From Labilithrix sp. (GTDB lineage Bacteria > Myxococcota_A > Polyangia > Polyangiales > Polyangiaceae), in contig JAHBWE010000012.1 in NCBI GenBank assembly GCA_019637155.1, positions 62,001 to 126,000 on the forward strand: a stretch of DNA of 64,000 bases, in the 5' to 3' direction. Position 1 is the stretch's first letter; each line of letters starts with the position of its first letter. Both the position numbers and the translations under genes were made by a program. Below the pieces are notes generated by a model. It saw only the letters and a program-made list of their open reading frames with translations, ran no database searches and was not told where the DNA came from. Below are positions 40,933-49,065 of the stretch, piece by piece.

Positions 40933-42272
40933 GGGGCCACCACCGTCGTCTGGTACTTGCTGTGGAGCCAATCGAGGAACGCTTGGCGAAGGCTGGTCTT
41001 GTTCGCGAGCGCCGAGAAGCGCGCGGTATCACCGCTGGCCACCAAGCGATCAAACGGGGCCTGCGAATTGTTCGTGTTGCGCAGCACCACCTCGCCGTTC
41101 GTGGGATGCGCGCGGTTCAGCCACAGCGCGCACGGCGCGAAGGTCCCGTCGTCGAGCGGCAGCGCCTTCACGATGAGCGGGCTCGCGAGGCGATCGTGCT
41201 CGACGTTGCCCGCGCGCCAGCGCAGCTCGAAAGGGCCCGGCTCGTCGTAGCCGTTGCGATTGTTGTTGCGGTCGGTCTTCTGGAACTGACCGATGATCGG
41301 CAGCCCAAACCCAGCGCGCGGCCATGCGGCCGTCGCGTTGTGCCGAGGCGCGTGCGCGGTCGTCTTGTTCTTGATGAGCCGAATCTTGTCTGCCTCGGGC
41401 CAGTTCGAGATCGAAGGGCGTTGCGGCTGGGCCTTGCCGGTTCCGGGTTCGCGGGCGCGGCTCCCTTGCTGGCCAGTCGTGCCTTGGCGGAACTCCTTCA
41501 GCCAGTCGAGCGCCGTCGTCCACGCCGTCTGCGCGTTGCGATCCGTGCGGCCCACATGGATGGCGGCCCCTCCGAACCACGGCACATCGCATGGCGTCCT
41601 CGTGGAGGGCTCGAAGACGTCGCGCCCGAACAGGCCCGTCAGCGCTTGGCGCGTCCCGGCAGACGGCAACCACGAGCTTGCGTCCTCCAGCACCTTGAGG
41701 CTTCCGAGCCCGCGTCGCGTACGCCCGCCGTAGCCGCCAAAGAGAATCCACGCGCGCAGGGCGTTCTTGACCTCGGCCTCGTCGGCGGCGGGCACCTTGA
41801 GCGTGAGCTGGAATTGGGTGCCGGGTCGGCGACGAGGTGCCGTCTCCGCGCGCGCAGGCCAGAGCGCGTAGGCGCCCGGCGTCGCCTGCTGGTCTCGGCT
41901 CGAGAACAGTCGGACCTCGCTGCTGTCCGTGCCTCCGACCCGCTCGACGTTGCCGCGGATCTCCACCGCCGACCGCCCACCATCATCGTTCGCTGCGCGA
42001 CCCCACAAGACACTCTCGCGCTCGTACAAGGCGGTCGGATTCGCGTACTGCGCGGCGTACAGGGCCCGCCACCAGAAGCGCAGGTGCCCGCGCACCGACG
42101 GCACGCGGATCACGTCGACATCGTCGATGGCGCGTGTCTGGTGGCTGCCACCCATGATCGGCGTGACGACCTCCAGCCGAACGCGCAGCTCACGCAGCTC
42201 AGGCCCGCCACGCGCGGCGCGCGGCTTGGCCGCAGGGAGATTGGCGTAGGCAGGAGGCTTCGTTGCGGTCAT
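40929..42272 (-). CDS. cmr1: Type III-B RAMP protein Cmr1
   Basis: The protein has 447 residues from the ATG at 42272, with 2 bp between it and the 51-residue gene. The N-terminus carries LRVRLEVVTPIMGGSHQTR followed by IRVPSVRGHLRFWWRALYAAQY, the Cmr1 signature. A second RAMP glycine motif is ILFGGYGGRTRRGLGSLKVL. Cmr1 caps the 3' end of the crRNA in the complex. The middle (about 240-340) is an Arg/Gln/Asn-rich insertion, larger than in compact homologues. The stop overlaps cas10. Confidence 0.9.
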   Translation of the reverse strand: MTATKPPAYANLPAAKPRAARGGPELRELRVRLEVVTPIMGGSHQTRAIDDVDVIRVPSVRGHLRFWWRALYAAQYANPTALYERESVLWGRAANDDGGRSAVEIRGNVERVGGTDSSEVRLFSSRDQQATPGAYALWPARAETAPRRRPGTQFQLTLKVPAADEAEVKNALRAWILFGGYGGRTRRGLGSLKVLEDASSWLPSAGTRQALTGLFGRDVFEPSTRTPCDVPWFGGAAIHVGRTDRNAQTAWTTALDWLKEFRQGTTGQQGSRAREPGTGKAQPQRPSISNWPEADKIRLIKNKTTAHAPRHNATAAWPRAGFGLPIIGQFQKTDRNNNRNGYDEPGPFELRWRAGNVEHDRLASPLIVKALPLDDGTFAPCALWLNRAHPTNGEVVLRNTNNSQAPFDRLVASGDTARFSALANKTSLRQAFLDWLHSKYQTTVVAP

Positions 42273-42274
42273 CG

Positions 42275-42430
42275 TCAGGCCCCCAGGACCTTCATCGCGG
42301 CGGTCTTCGCGTCGCCGAAGAAGATCGGGTCGACCCGCTCCATGATGTCGGCGCTGACGTCGAGGAAGTTCCGCTTGTTCTCGGGGTCGCCGAGCGCCAG
42401 ATTCATGCACTCCAACGTGACCATCGACAT
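42275..42430 (-). CDS. 51-residue protein linking DUF499 and cmr1
   Basis: The frame starts at the ATG at 42430, overlapping the TGA of the DUF499 gene (ATGA), and stops 2 bp before cmr1. The sequence MSMVTLECMNLALGDPENKR, then NFLDVSADIMERVDPIFFGDA, reads as a compact helical protein, with no low-complexity signs of a chance frame. I know no family. Its position translationally ties the DNA-modification genes upstream to the CRISPR effector genes downstream. It could be an adaptor or anti-toxin-like partner for either, but this is conjecture. Confidence 0.6.
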   Translation of the reverse strand: MSMVTLECMNLALGDPENKRNFLDVSADIMERVDPIFFGDAKTAAMKVLGA

Positions 42431-45258
42431 CACTCCACCTCGAAGTCGGCGATCTTGAACTTCAACGTCGAGGCGTTCTCCCGAACGACGCGCACGGTCT
42501 TCACGTCGAAGCCGCTGCGGCTCTTCGCGGAAACGTCGATCGAGATTGTGACCTCCGTGCCGTACTGCGCGGTGAAGTGCTCGATGACGTTCTGGACGAC
42601 CTCGGCGAAGTGGCCGATGGGGTCGTCTGTCTTCACGTCGATCGAGCCGTGGAACCTGCTGAAGGTCGCCGAGGCGGCGGGCTTCGATGGGGTCCTCGCC
42701 GTACCTGTTGAAGTTGAAGGCGGGGGGCGGTCGCTGCTCCCGCTCGTGCCGCTGCCGCCGGCCGCCGGAAACGGCGCAGGCGTTCTGCGGGGTGCCGGCT
42801 GCGCCTTGGCGATGGCTGCCTCGGCGGCGTCGGAGCGGACGAGCACGGCGGTGTCGTTGAGGTAGACGCCGCCGGCGGACGTGCCGAAGAGCAGGCCTTC
42901 GAGGTTCCCGTCCTTCTCGGCGCCCGCGTAGGCGAACCAGTCCTTGTGGGCGATGCCGTCCGTCACCGTCTTCGTGAAGACGTCGGCCGACGAGAGGCGC
43001 GGCATGTAGAGGTAGCGGCAGGTGTCGAACCACACCTTGTTCATCGAGACGGTCGGGCGATCGTCTTTCCAGAACCACTTCGACAGAAGGGCGGCGAGGT
43101 GCGGCGGCGCCCATCCTCTGATCACCCACTCGCGCTCGCGCGTGGTGGTCTCGATGGCCTTGTCGTAGGACGAGCCCGAAAGCTGGAGGGCTTCGTCCTC
43201 CCAGTGAATGGTCGAGAGGCCGTTCTCCGCCTCCGGGTCCTGCATGGGGACGAGGAGCAGGCGGTAGGTCTCGCGGATGCTCGCGTCGACGCGCGCCGCG
43301 GCCTCGTCGCGATTCTTCTTCGCCTCCTTCTCGTGGTGCTTGTCGAGGTTGAGCTGGTCGGCGTCTTCGACGATCGACTGCCAGGCGAGGAACCGGCGAA
43401 CCTGGTCGCGGAGCGTCTGCGTGGAGTTCGCATCAGGCGCGAGGAAGAGGACGCGGTTCTGGAACTCGCGCGGCTTGTCGCCGTGCTTCGAGAGGATCGC
43501 CTCGGCGCTCTTCACCGCGCGGCTCTCGGGGTCCTTGCGCTTGTGGCCCTGGTCGGGGTCGAGGACGACGAGGCGGAGATCGACCTTGTCAGGGATGTCC
43601 TTCGCCTCGCGGAAGACGTGCACCGCCGAGCAGAGACCGCTCTTCACCACCTTCTCGAGGCGCTCTTGCACCTCCGGGTAGACGTGCAGCTTGTTGTCGT
43701 AGCGCTGCATGCGGTCCTCCATCTCGCGGCGGAGGTTCGGGCGCTGGTCGAACCAGAAGCGGTCGTTGCCCGAGTACATGTAGTGGAGGCGATCGTTCAA
43801 CCGGCGGAGGGCGTCGTCGTACTTCGAGACGGAGTGACCCGGCTGAACACACCCGAGCCGCACGCGTTCGATGCCGATGCCGCGCACCTTCTGTCCGGAG
43901 ACCGACGGCGCGCTTCCGAGGAAGATGGTCCGAGCGGCGCGGCGGCACGCCTGCATGCTGCCGAGGGCCGGTGTGCTGTCGTCGATGAGGCGCGGCTCGG
44001 CGTTCGCGCCGTCGATATCCTTGTCGACGATCGGGTCCCATCCGGCCGGCAAGTACTTCACGAGCTCGTTGCGGACGTTGAGGTCGTCGAGCGGGATGGA
44101 TCCGGGAAGGATCAGGAGGTCGCGGTTGTCGCCGCGCCAGAGGGAGTGAACGAGCCTGGCCATGAGCCGGAGCACGCCGCGCGTGCGCTGGAACTTCGGG
44201 AGCGTCGACCAGTCCTCGTAGAGGCGCGCGAAGACCTCGGGATGGATCGGAAAGCTCGCCTTCAACCGCCGGAGGTACGCGCCGTCGCGGGCCTCGGCCG
44301 GGAACTTCTCCGCATCCTGCGCGTAGACGTCGGCGAAGGCCCGGCAGACCTCGTCGCGCGCCTTGTCGCTCTGCACTGGACCGAACAGGCGGCGGCGCAC
44401 GATCTCGAAGGCCTCGTCCGTGCCCACGGGCTTCCAGACCGCCTCGATGCGGCCGAAGTACTTCTGCACGGCGGCGAGCACGTTCTCGGCACGCTGATCG
44501 CCGATCTCCATGTCGCTCTCGGGAAGCGAGGCCAGCACCATCGCGTTCGGGACGCGGGACGCCGCCTCCGTGAGGGCCTGGAGGAAGGAGAGGTTCGAGT
44601 TGTAGGTGCCGCCCTTGTAGCTCTTGTTCGGCTCGAGCTGGCGGATGTAGGCGACGGTCTCGTCCATAAGGACGATCGAGGGCCCAAACTTCTCGAACAA
44701 CTTGCTCAAGACGTCTTTACCGGGCGACGTCCCGTCCTTGTCCGACGCGGCGACGAGCTCGTAGCCGTCCTCGCCGCCGAGCTGCCAGGCGAGCTCGCCC
44801 CAGAGGGTGTTCGCCTTCACCTTCCCGTGCTCTTGGGGGTGCGACGGCGATAGCGCGTTGCCGTCGAGGATCGCGATGTGCGCCTTCACGAGCTCCTTCA
44901 CACGCGCTTTGTCGAGGAGCTCGGGGATGCCGAGCATCTTCTTCGCCGGGACCTTGCCGCCGGCGACGTGCATCACCGCCATCATCGTGTGCGTCTTGCC
45001 ACCGCCGAATGCGGTCTGGAGCTGCACCACGGGATCGCCCCCCTTCCCCGTCAGGCGCTTGAGGACAGACTGAAGAAGAAGGCTCATGCCCTCGGTGATG
45101 ACCGTGCGCTCGAAGAACTTCTCGGGATCCTGGTACTCGGGCGACGCGACGCCGAGCGCGACCTTCGTGAGGTCGGCCGCGAAGGATGCCTCTTGGAAGC
45201 TGCCTTCGAGCACGTCGGGATGCGGGGTGATGACTTCGCGCCAGGGGAGAAGGGGCAT
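42430..45258 (-). CDS. DUF499 P-loop ATPase (BrxC/PglY-related)
   Basis: This 942-residue protein starts MPLLPWREVITPHPDVLEGS, a DUF499 opening. QTAFGGGKTHTMMAVMHV (81-98) is the Walker A loop, and GPSIVLMDETVAYIRQLE the Walker B strand. DUF499 ATPases are found with DUF1156 methyltransferases and SNF2 helicases, and BREX BrxC/PglY belong to the same broad group. They are thought to power a DNA-processing complex. The C-terminus, after a Pro/Ser/Thr linker (about 835-865), has a beta-rich domain (HGSIDVKTDDPIGHFAEVVQ, VTISIDVSAKSRSG). The start lies 17 bp after the collagen-like lipoprotein, and the stop overlaps the small gene. Confidence 0.87.
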   Translation of the reverse strand: MPLLPWREVITPHPDVLEGSFQEASFAADLTKVALGVASPEYQDPEKFFERTVITEGMSLLLQSVLKRLTGKGGDPVVQLQTAFGGGKTHTMMAVMHVAGGKVPAKKMLGIPELLDKARVKELVKAHIAILDGNALSPSHPQEHGKVKANTLWGELAWQLGGEDGYELVAASDKDGTSPGKDVLSKLFEKFGPSIVLMDETVAYIRQLEPNKSYKGGTYNSNLSFLQALTEAASRVPNAMVLASLPESDMEIGDQRAENVLAAVQKYFGRIEAVWKPVGTDEAFEIVRRRLFGPVQSDKARDEVCRAFADVYAQDAEKFPAEARDGAYLRRLKASFPIHPEVFARLYEDWSTLPKFQRTRGVLRLMARLVHSLWRGDNRDLLILPGSIPLDDLNVRNELVKYLPAGWDPIVDKDIDGANAEPRLIDDSTPALGSMQACRRAARTIFLGSAPSVSGQKVRGIGIERVRLGCVQPGHSVSKYDDALRRLNDRLHYMYSGNDRFWFDQRPNLRREMEDRMQRYDNKLHVYPEVQERLEKVVKSGLCSAVHVFREAKDIPDKVDLRLVVLDPDQGHKRKDPESRAVKSAEAILSKHGDKPREFQNRVLFLAPDANSTQTLRDQVRRFLAWQSIVEDADQLNLDKHHEKEAKKNRDEAAARVDASIRETYRLLLVPMQDPEAENGLSTIHWEDEALQLSGSSYDKAIETTTREREWVIRGWAPPHLAALLSKWFWKDDRPTVSMNKVWFDTCRYLYMPRLSSADVFTKTVTDGIAHKDWFAYAGAEKDGNLEGLLFGTSAGGVYLNDTAVLVRSDAAEAAIAKAQPAPRRTPAPFPAAGGSGTSGSSDRPPPSTSTGTARTPSKPAASATFSRFHGSIDVKTDDPIGHFAEVVQNVIEHFTAQYGTEVTISIDVSAKSRSGFDVKTVRVVRENASTLKFKIADFEVE

Positions 45259-45275
45259 GCTGCTCGTCTCTCGAG

Positions 45276-46019
45276 TCAGTTGGTGATCACGGTCGTGGTG
45301 GAAGACTCGACGAACTCTGTCGGCGAGATCTCGGACGTCACGGTGTAGTAGTCGTACGAGCCTGAGGGCGAGGTTCCGAAGCAGTTCGCCCCGCTCTTCA
45401 AGTAGATGTTCGCGCCGGGAACCACGGGCGTCCCGAGGAGGCGGATCCCGCTGCCACCGCAGGAACTGCCTGTCTTCGAGAAGAGCATGTACTTCGGCGA
45501 TGGGGGACCGGGGACGGTGGTCGGACCGCAGGACGAGGTACTTGGCTTCGATGTGAACGCGAGGGGCTGCGTGCACGACGCGTCGTTGAAGTAGGAGCCG
45601 TTCGAGTAGTCGCGCACGGCAAGCGTCGTAGGCAGGCAGCGCGTCTTGTCGTCTGCCGCCATCGTGAAGGTACAGGGCTCGTTTCGCGACGTGTCGAACC
45701 AGCCACTCAGCTGATAGGACGTCACCGTCTCCGCCCCGTCGGAGGTCGTCGTGGTCGTGGTCACCGTGCTCTTGCGCGCCTTGACCCGGGTGCCGTCCTT
45801 CGGCGGCGGCAGGCTCGCATCCACGACGCCGGCGTCGCTCGGATCGGTGACGTTCGCGCCATCGGCACCGTTCGCGCCGTTGGTGCCGGCCGCACCACTT
45901 CCACCGGGGTCGCCCGCAGGCCCTTGCGGGCCTGGAGGCCCGGGCGGACCTTCAGCTCCGCAGGACGCACCCGCAGCGAGAACCGAGAACGAAAGGGCGA
46001 TGAGAACGGTTTTCCGCAT
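45276..46019 (-). CDS. Collagen-like lipoprotein inside the defence operon
   Basis: The protein has 247 residues from the ATG at 46019, which follows a strong GGGGAGGAG ribosome-binding site. The signal MRKTVLIALSFSVLAAGASC gives a lipobox Cys at 20. Gly-X-Y triplets follow (GPPGPPGPQGPAGDPGGSG, then GTNGANGADGAN), a short collagen-like segment. The C-terminal ~165 residues contain a Thr-rich run (STVTTTTTTSDG) and a Cys-containing beta domain. Such lipoproteins are not normally part of DUF1156/DUF499 loci. Here it separates the methyltransferase (112 bp upstream) from the ATPase (17 bp downstream), all on one strand, so it was probably inserted. It resembles the protein at 59918 in layout. 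Confidence 0.8.
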   Translation of the reverse strand: MRKTVLIALSFSVLAAGASCGAEGPPGPPGPQGPAGDPGGSGAAGTNGANGADGANVTDPSDAGVVDASLPPPKDGTRVKARKSTVTTTTTTSDGAETVTSYQLSGWFDTSRNEPCTFTMAADDKTRCLPTTLAVRDYSNGSYFNDASCTQPLAFTSKPSTSSCGPTTVPGPPSPKYMLFSKTGSSCGGSGIRLLGTPVVPGANIYLKSGANCFGTSPSGSYDYYTVTSEISPTEFVESSTTTVITN

Positions 46020-46131
46020 GGCTACTCCTCCCCGCATGCTCCCATCGAGGCCGCTCCGATCAGGTCGAGCCGATGGGAGTGACTGAACGTTTGCTCGGCC
46101 GAAGCGCTTGTTCGCGGCCATCTGCGGAAGC

Positions 46132-49065
46132 TCACGCGTCGCCTCCGAGAAGGCCGAGCTGGGTGCCCTTGTGGCCGACCTTGTGGCTCTCTTCGACGAT
46201 CGCAGGCCACGACGTGATGAGCTCGTTGTAGGGGCGGGCTTCTTCCGCCCACTTGTTCCGTTCGCAGAGCGTGTAGAGGCGATAGGCGAGCTGGCGGATG
46301 GCGTCCTGCTTCTCGGGCATGCGCGCGAGGAGCGTGCCGGCCTCGTGCTCGCTCTCACCGAGCGCGCGGCACATCTGGTGGCAGGCTTCCCAGACGGGAA
46401 CGCGGTCGTCCTTCGTGGGGTCCCACTTCTTCGGGTACTCCTTGATGCGAAGGAGGCGAACCTTGCCTTTTGTTGCGTCGAGGACACCGGCTTCAACGAC
46501 ACCATCAACGGCGGTCCCCTTCGCGCGCGCGAGCTTGTCCGCATCCCCGAAGAGTCCGGCGCTGAACCCGAACAACCCGAACCAATGGACGCAGAATCGC
46601 GTGTCTGGGTCGAGATCGTCGTCCTCCCCGAAGTAGGCGTCGACTGCCTTGTTGATGTGGATGAGGGCACTATGCACGCTCATCGGCGAACCATCGGCTT
46701 CGAGGACGGCCTTGTACCTCGAGAAGATCGCCATTCCGGGACCGATGACTGCTTGCGGGAGATCGACAGGTGCGACGGCGGCTTCCGGGTCGGCGGTCAT
46801 CTCCGCGAGGTGCTTCGGCAGCTCGCGCTCGAGCTGGCGGAGGAAGTCTTTGCGAGCCACCGTTGTGGCTGCAGCGGCGCGCGGCCGGCACACCAGAACG
46901 ATGCTCGAAGCCAACGCGTTCGTGCCGGAGCCGACGAGGCGATTCGAGAGCTCCGTGCGCATCGGCCATGTCCCCGTGAGACCGAACCCAGCATCAAGGA
47001 GGGCCTGAAGAAACGTCTCCCAGCCGGTGCTCGATGTTCCCTCGTCCCCCTTCGTGTCCGACTGCTTGAAAGCGTAATAGATGGTGGTCGGGAAGTCCGG
47101 CCGACCACTCTCCGCCAGGTTGTGGAGCGCACGCGTCATTCCGGCGAGAAAGAACGCTTCCGCTTCCTTCTTCCCGCCGTGGCGGTATGGCGTCGCGACA
47201 AGTTCTTCGGCCTTCGGAACAGCGAGCGTCGCGAACAGCTCGGGGAACACAGGGCTCAGACCCTTCCGAAGCCACACGTAGAAGAAGTCCGACAGATCCG
47301 CGTACCCGATATTGTCGTAATAGGGTGGATCCGTGGAGCAAACCTTCAGCTTTGTACGCTCCTGAGACTGAGCGTCAGCGAGGACCGCTTCTCCAGCCGG
47401 GCCGGGTGTGAGGCGCTTCAAGACGTCCACGACTCGGTCGACTGCACTGTCCGAACTTGCAGCTATCCCAGAGAAAGGGTTGGCCTCGGCAAAGTCCCAC
47501 GACATGGGGATCGCTTGCCGCGAGAACACATTCCGAACTCCGGGCTTCCTACCCTGCCCGTCTCTGATGTCCCACGTACAGATGTTTGAGGAACGGTCGG
47601 CGAGTCGACTTACCGTAAAGCCGAGCAGCAGCGCAACCGCCTCGCCATACGCTCGCGCACCGCGTCCGCCCGCTTCGAGGGGCCGGTCGTCGTCCTCGAA
47701 GCCAGCACTTACGCCATCAGCACGGCATCTCCCAACCACATCTTGGACCAAGTCGGCGAAGGTACTGAGCGCCACAACTTGGCGTGCGGTGAAGAGCTCG
47801 CCATATGTACGGAGGCCGTAGTCGGGAGGCGAGAACCAACGAGGATTCTTCGGCAGCTCTTGACCAGGACGCCAAGACGGCGTTGCACTCCGCGCGAGGC
47901 ATTCAATCTCGTCGGTTGGCGAGAGATAGACCCGTCCGTGGTCGCCTTCCGCGACCACCGCCATTAGCCGTTCCTTCATCCTCCCGGCTGACGCTTCGGA
48001 CTTCACATGTTCGGGCGTGATCGGCACGTCGGACATGATGCAGCGGAAGTTCGCGCCGCGACCGAGCTTCGTCCCCACTTGCGCCCACGCTGGTGCTGGA
48101 CCGGCGTGGACAGCGAAGCGGTAGGACTTCTTCTCAACAACGGGCTCCACATACGCCGAGTTGCCCGCTTGCGATGCGAGCACGAAGCACGATGCGAGCG
48201 GCACCTCGACTTCTCCGTACGCCGGGTTCGGGCTCTTCACTGTCCTCGCCCAGAGCCACGCGATGACCGTAAACTTCTGGCCCACGAGCGGCTTCAGGTC
48301 CGGCCGGTCCTTGGCCATCTCCTTCGTGATCTCGACCTTCGGATAGAGGTGTCCGATCCGCTTCTCGGCCTCCTCACGCATCCAGGCGCCGTAGCGCCGG
48401 ACGTCCTCTGCGAGCCCCTTGGCGCCCGACCAGTCCTCGGCAGCCTTTGCCTTCGTCTGCTTCTCGCCCTTCGGAATGGGCCCCACCGGCGGGCGTCCAG
48501 CGAACTTCGGCGGGATCTCGATCATCGCCTTGTTGATGAGGACGGCCACCGGGTTCAAGTCGCTGGCATGCGCTTCGAGCCCGAGGCGCTGGGCCTCCAG
48601 CGGGATCGCTCCGCCACCCGCGAAAGGATCATGGAAGGCCGGGAGCTTGTTCGGGTCGAAGAGCGTCTTGGCGTTCGGGTGGTTCTTGTTCGCCTCGCAC
48701 GTCTCCTTCCACGACGCGCGGATCTCCTTGCGCGCGCGCTCGAGGACGTCCTCGTTCGTCGTGTTCTCCCACTGTACGAGCTCGGTGATCAGCTTGAAGA
48801 GCTCGTTCCTCTTCTTCGTGATCGCGCCCTTGATCTGGTTCTTCTTCAGTTCTTCGTCCGTGTACTTCCACGACGGATCGTTCACGAGCTGGGCGAAGAG
48901 CACCGCGCGCGCCGCCGCCAGAGGCCGGCGCGCCCACCAGAGGTGCAGCGTCGACGGGTGACCGTGGCGGATCGACTTCTCGCGCGCGGCGGCCTTGTTG
49001 ATCTCGTCGAGCGGGAGCGCGACCTCGATGAGCTTCTTCGGGGCAATGATCTTCGGCAGCGTCAT
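46132..49065 (-). CDS. DUF1156 adenine-specific DNA methyltransferase
   Basis: This 977-residue protein starts at an ATG overlapping the stop of the preceding gene (ATGA). The DUF1156 region is residues about 10-60 (KKLIEVALPLDEINKAAARE, SIRHGHPSTLHLWWARRPLA). Motif I for S-adenosylmethionine is FHDPFAGGGAIPLEA (DPFAGGG at 146-152), and motif IV is STDPPYYDNIGY (DPPY at 579-582), which indicates N6-adenine or N4-cytosine methylation, most likely adenine. The wide gap between the motifs is usual for this family (COG1743; PglXI-like in BREX type 3). It probably marks host DNA at a short site. The target cannot be read from the sequence. Confidence 0.9.
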   Translation of the reverse strand: MTLPKIIAPKKLIEVALPLDEINKAAAREKSIRHGHPSTLHLWWARRPLAAARAVLFAQLVNDPSWKYTDEELKKNQIKGAITKKRNELFKLITELVQWENTTNEDVLERARKEIRASWKETCEANKNHPNAKTLFDPNKLPAFHDPFAGGGAIPLEAQRLGLEAHASDLNPVAVLINKAMIEIPPKFAGRPPVGPIPKGEKQTKAKAAEDWSGAKGLAEDVRRYGAWMREEAEKRIGHLYPKVEITKEMAKDRPDLKPLVGQKFTVIAWLWARTVKSPNPAYGEVEVPLASCFVLASQAGNSAYVEPVVEKKSYRFAVHAGPAPAWAQVGTKLGRGANFRCIMSDVPITPEHVKSEASAGRMKERLMAVVAEGDHGRVYLSPTDEIECLARSATPSWRPGQELPKNPRWFSPPDYGLRTYGELFTARQVVALSTFADLVQDVVGRCRADGVSAGFEDDDRPLEAGGRGARAYGEAVALLLGFTVSRLADRSSNICTWDIRDGQGRKPGVRNVFSRQAIPMSWDFAEANPFSGIAASSDSAVDRVVDVLKRLTPGPAGEAVLADAQSQERTKLKVCSTDPPYYDNIGYADLSDFFYVWLRKGLSPVFPELFATLAVPKAEELVATPYRHGGKKEAEAFFLAGMTRALHNLAESGRPDFPTTIYYAFKQSDTKGDEGTSSTGWETFLQALLDAGFGLTGTWPMRTELSNRLVGSGTNALASSIVLVCRPRAAAATTVARKDFLRQLERELPKHLAEMTADPEAAVAPVDLPQAVIGPGMAIFSRYKAVLEADGSPMSVHSALIHINKAVDAYFGEDDDLDPDTRFCVHWFGLFGFSAGLFGDADKLARAKGTAVDGVVEAGVLDATKGKVRLLRIKEYPKKWDPTKDDRVPVWEACHQMCRALGESEHEAGTLLARMPEKQDAIRQLAYRLYTLCERNKWAEEARPYNELITSWPAIVEESHKVGHKGTQLGLLGGDA

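Noticed and set aside
34000..43000. CRISPR array near the cmr genes
   Set aside because: I looked for regularly spaced 25-40-bp direct repeats in and around the cmr block and found none. The space between genes is only a few bases.
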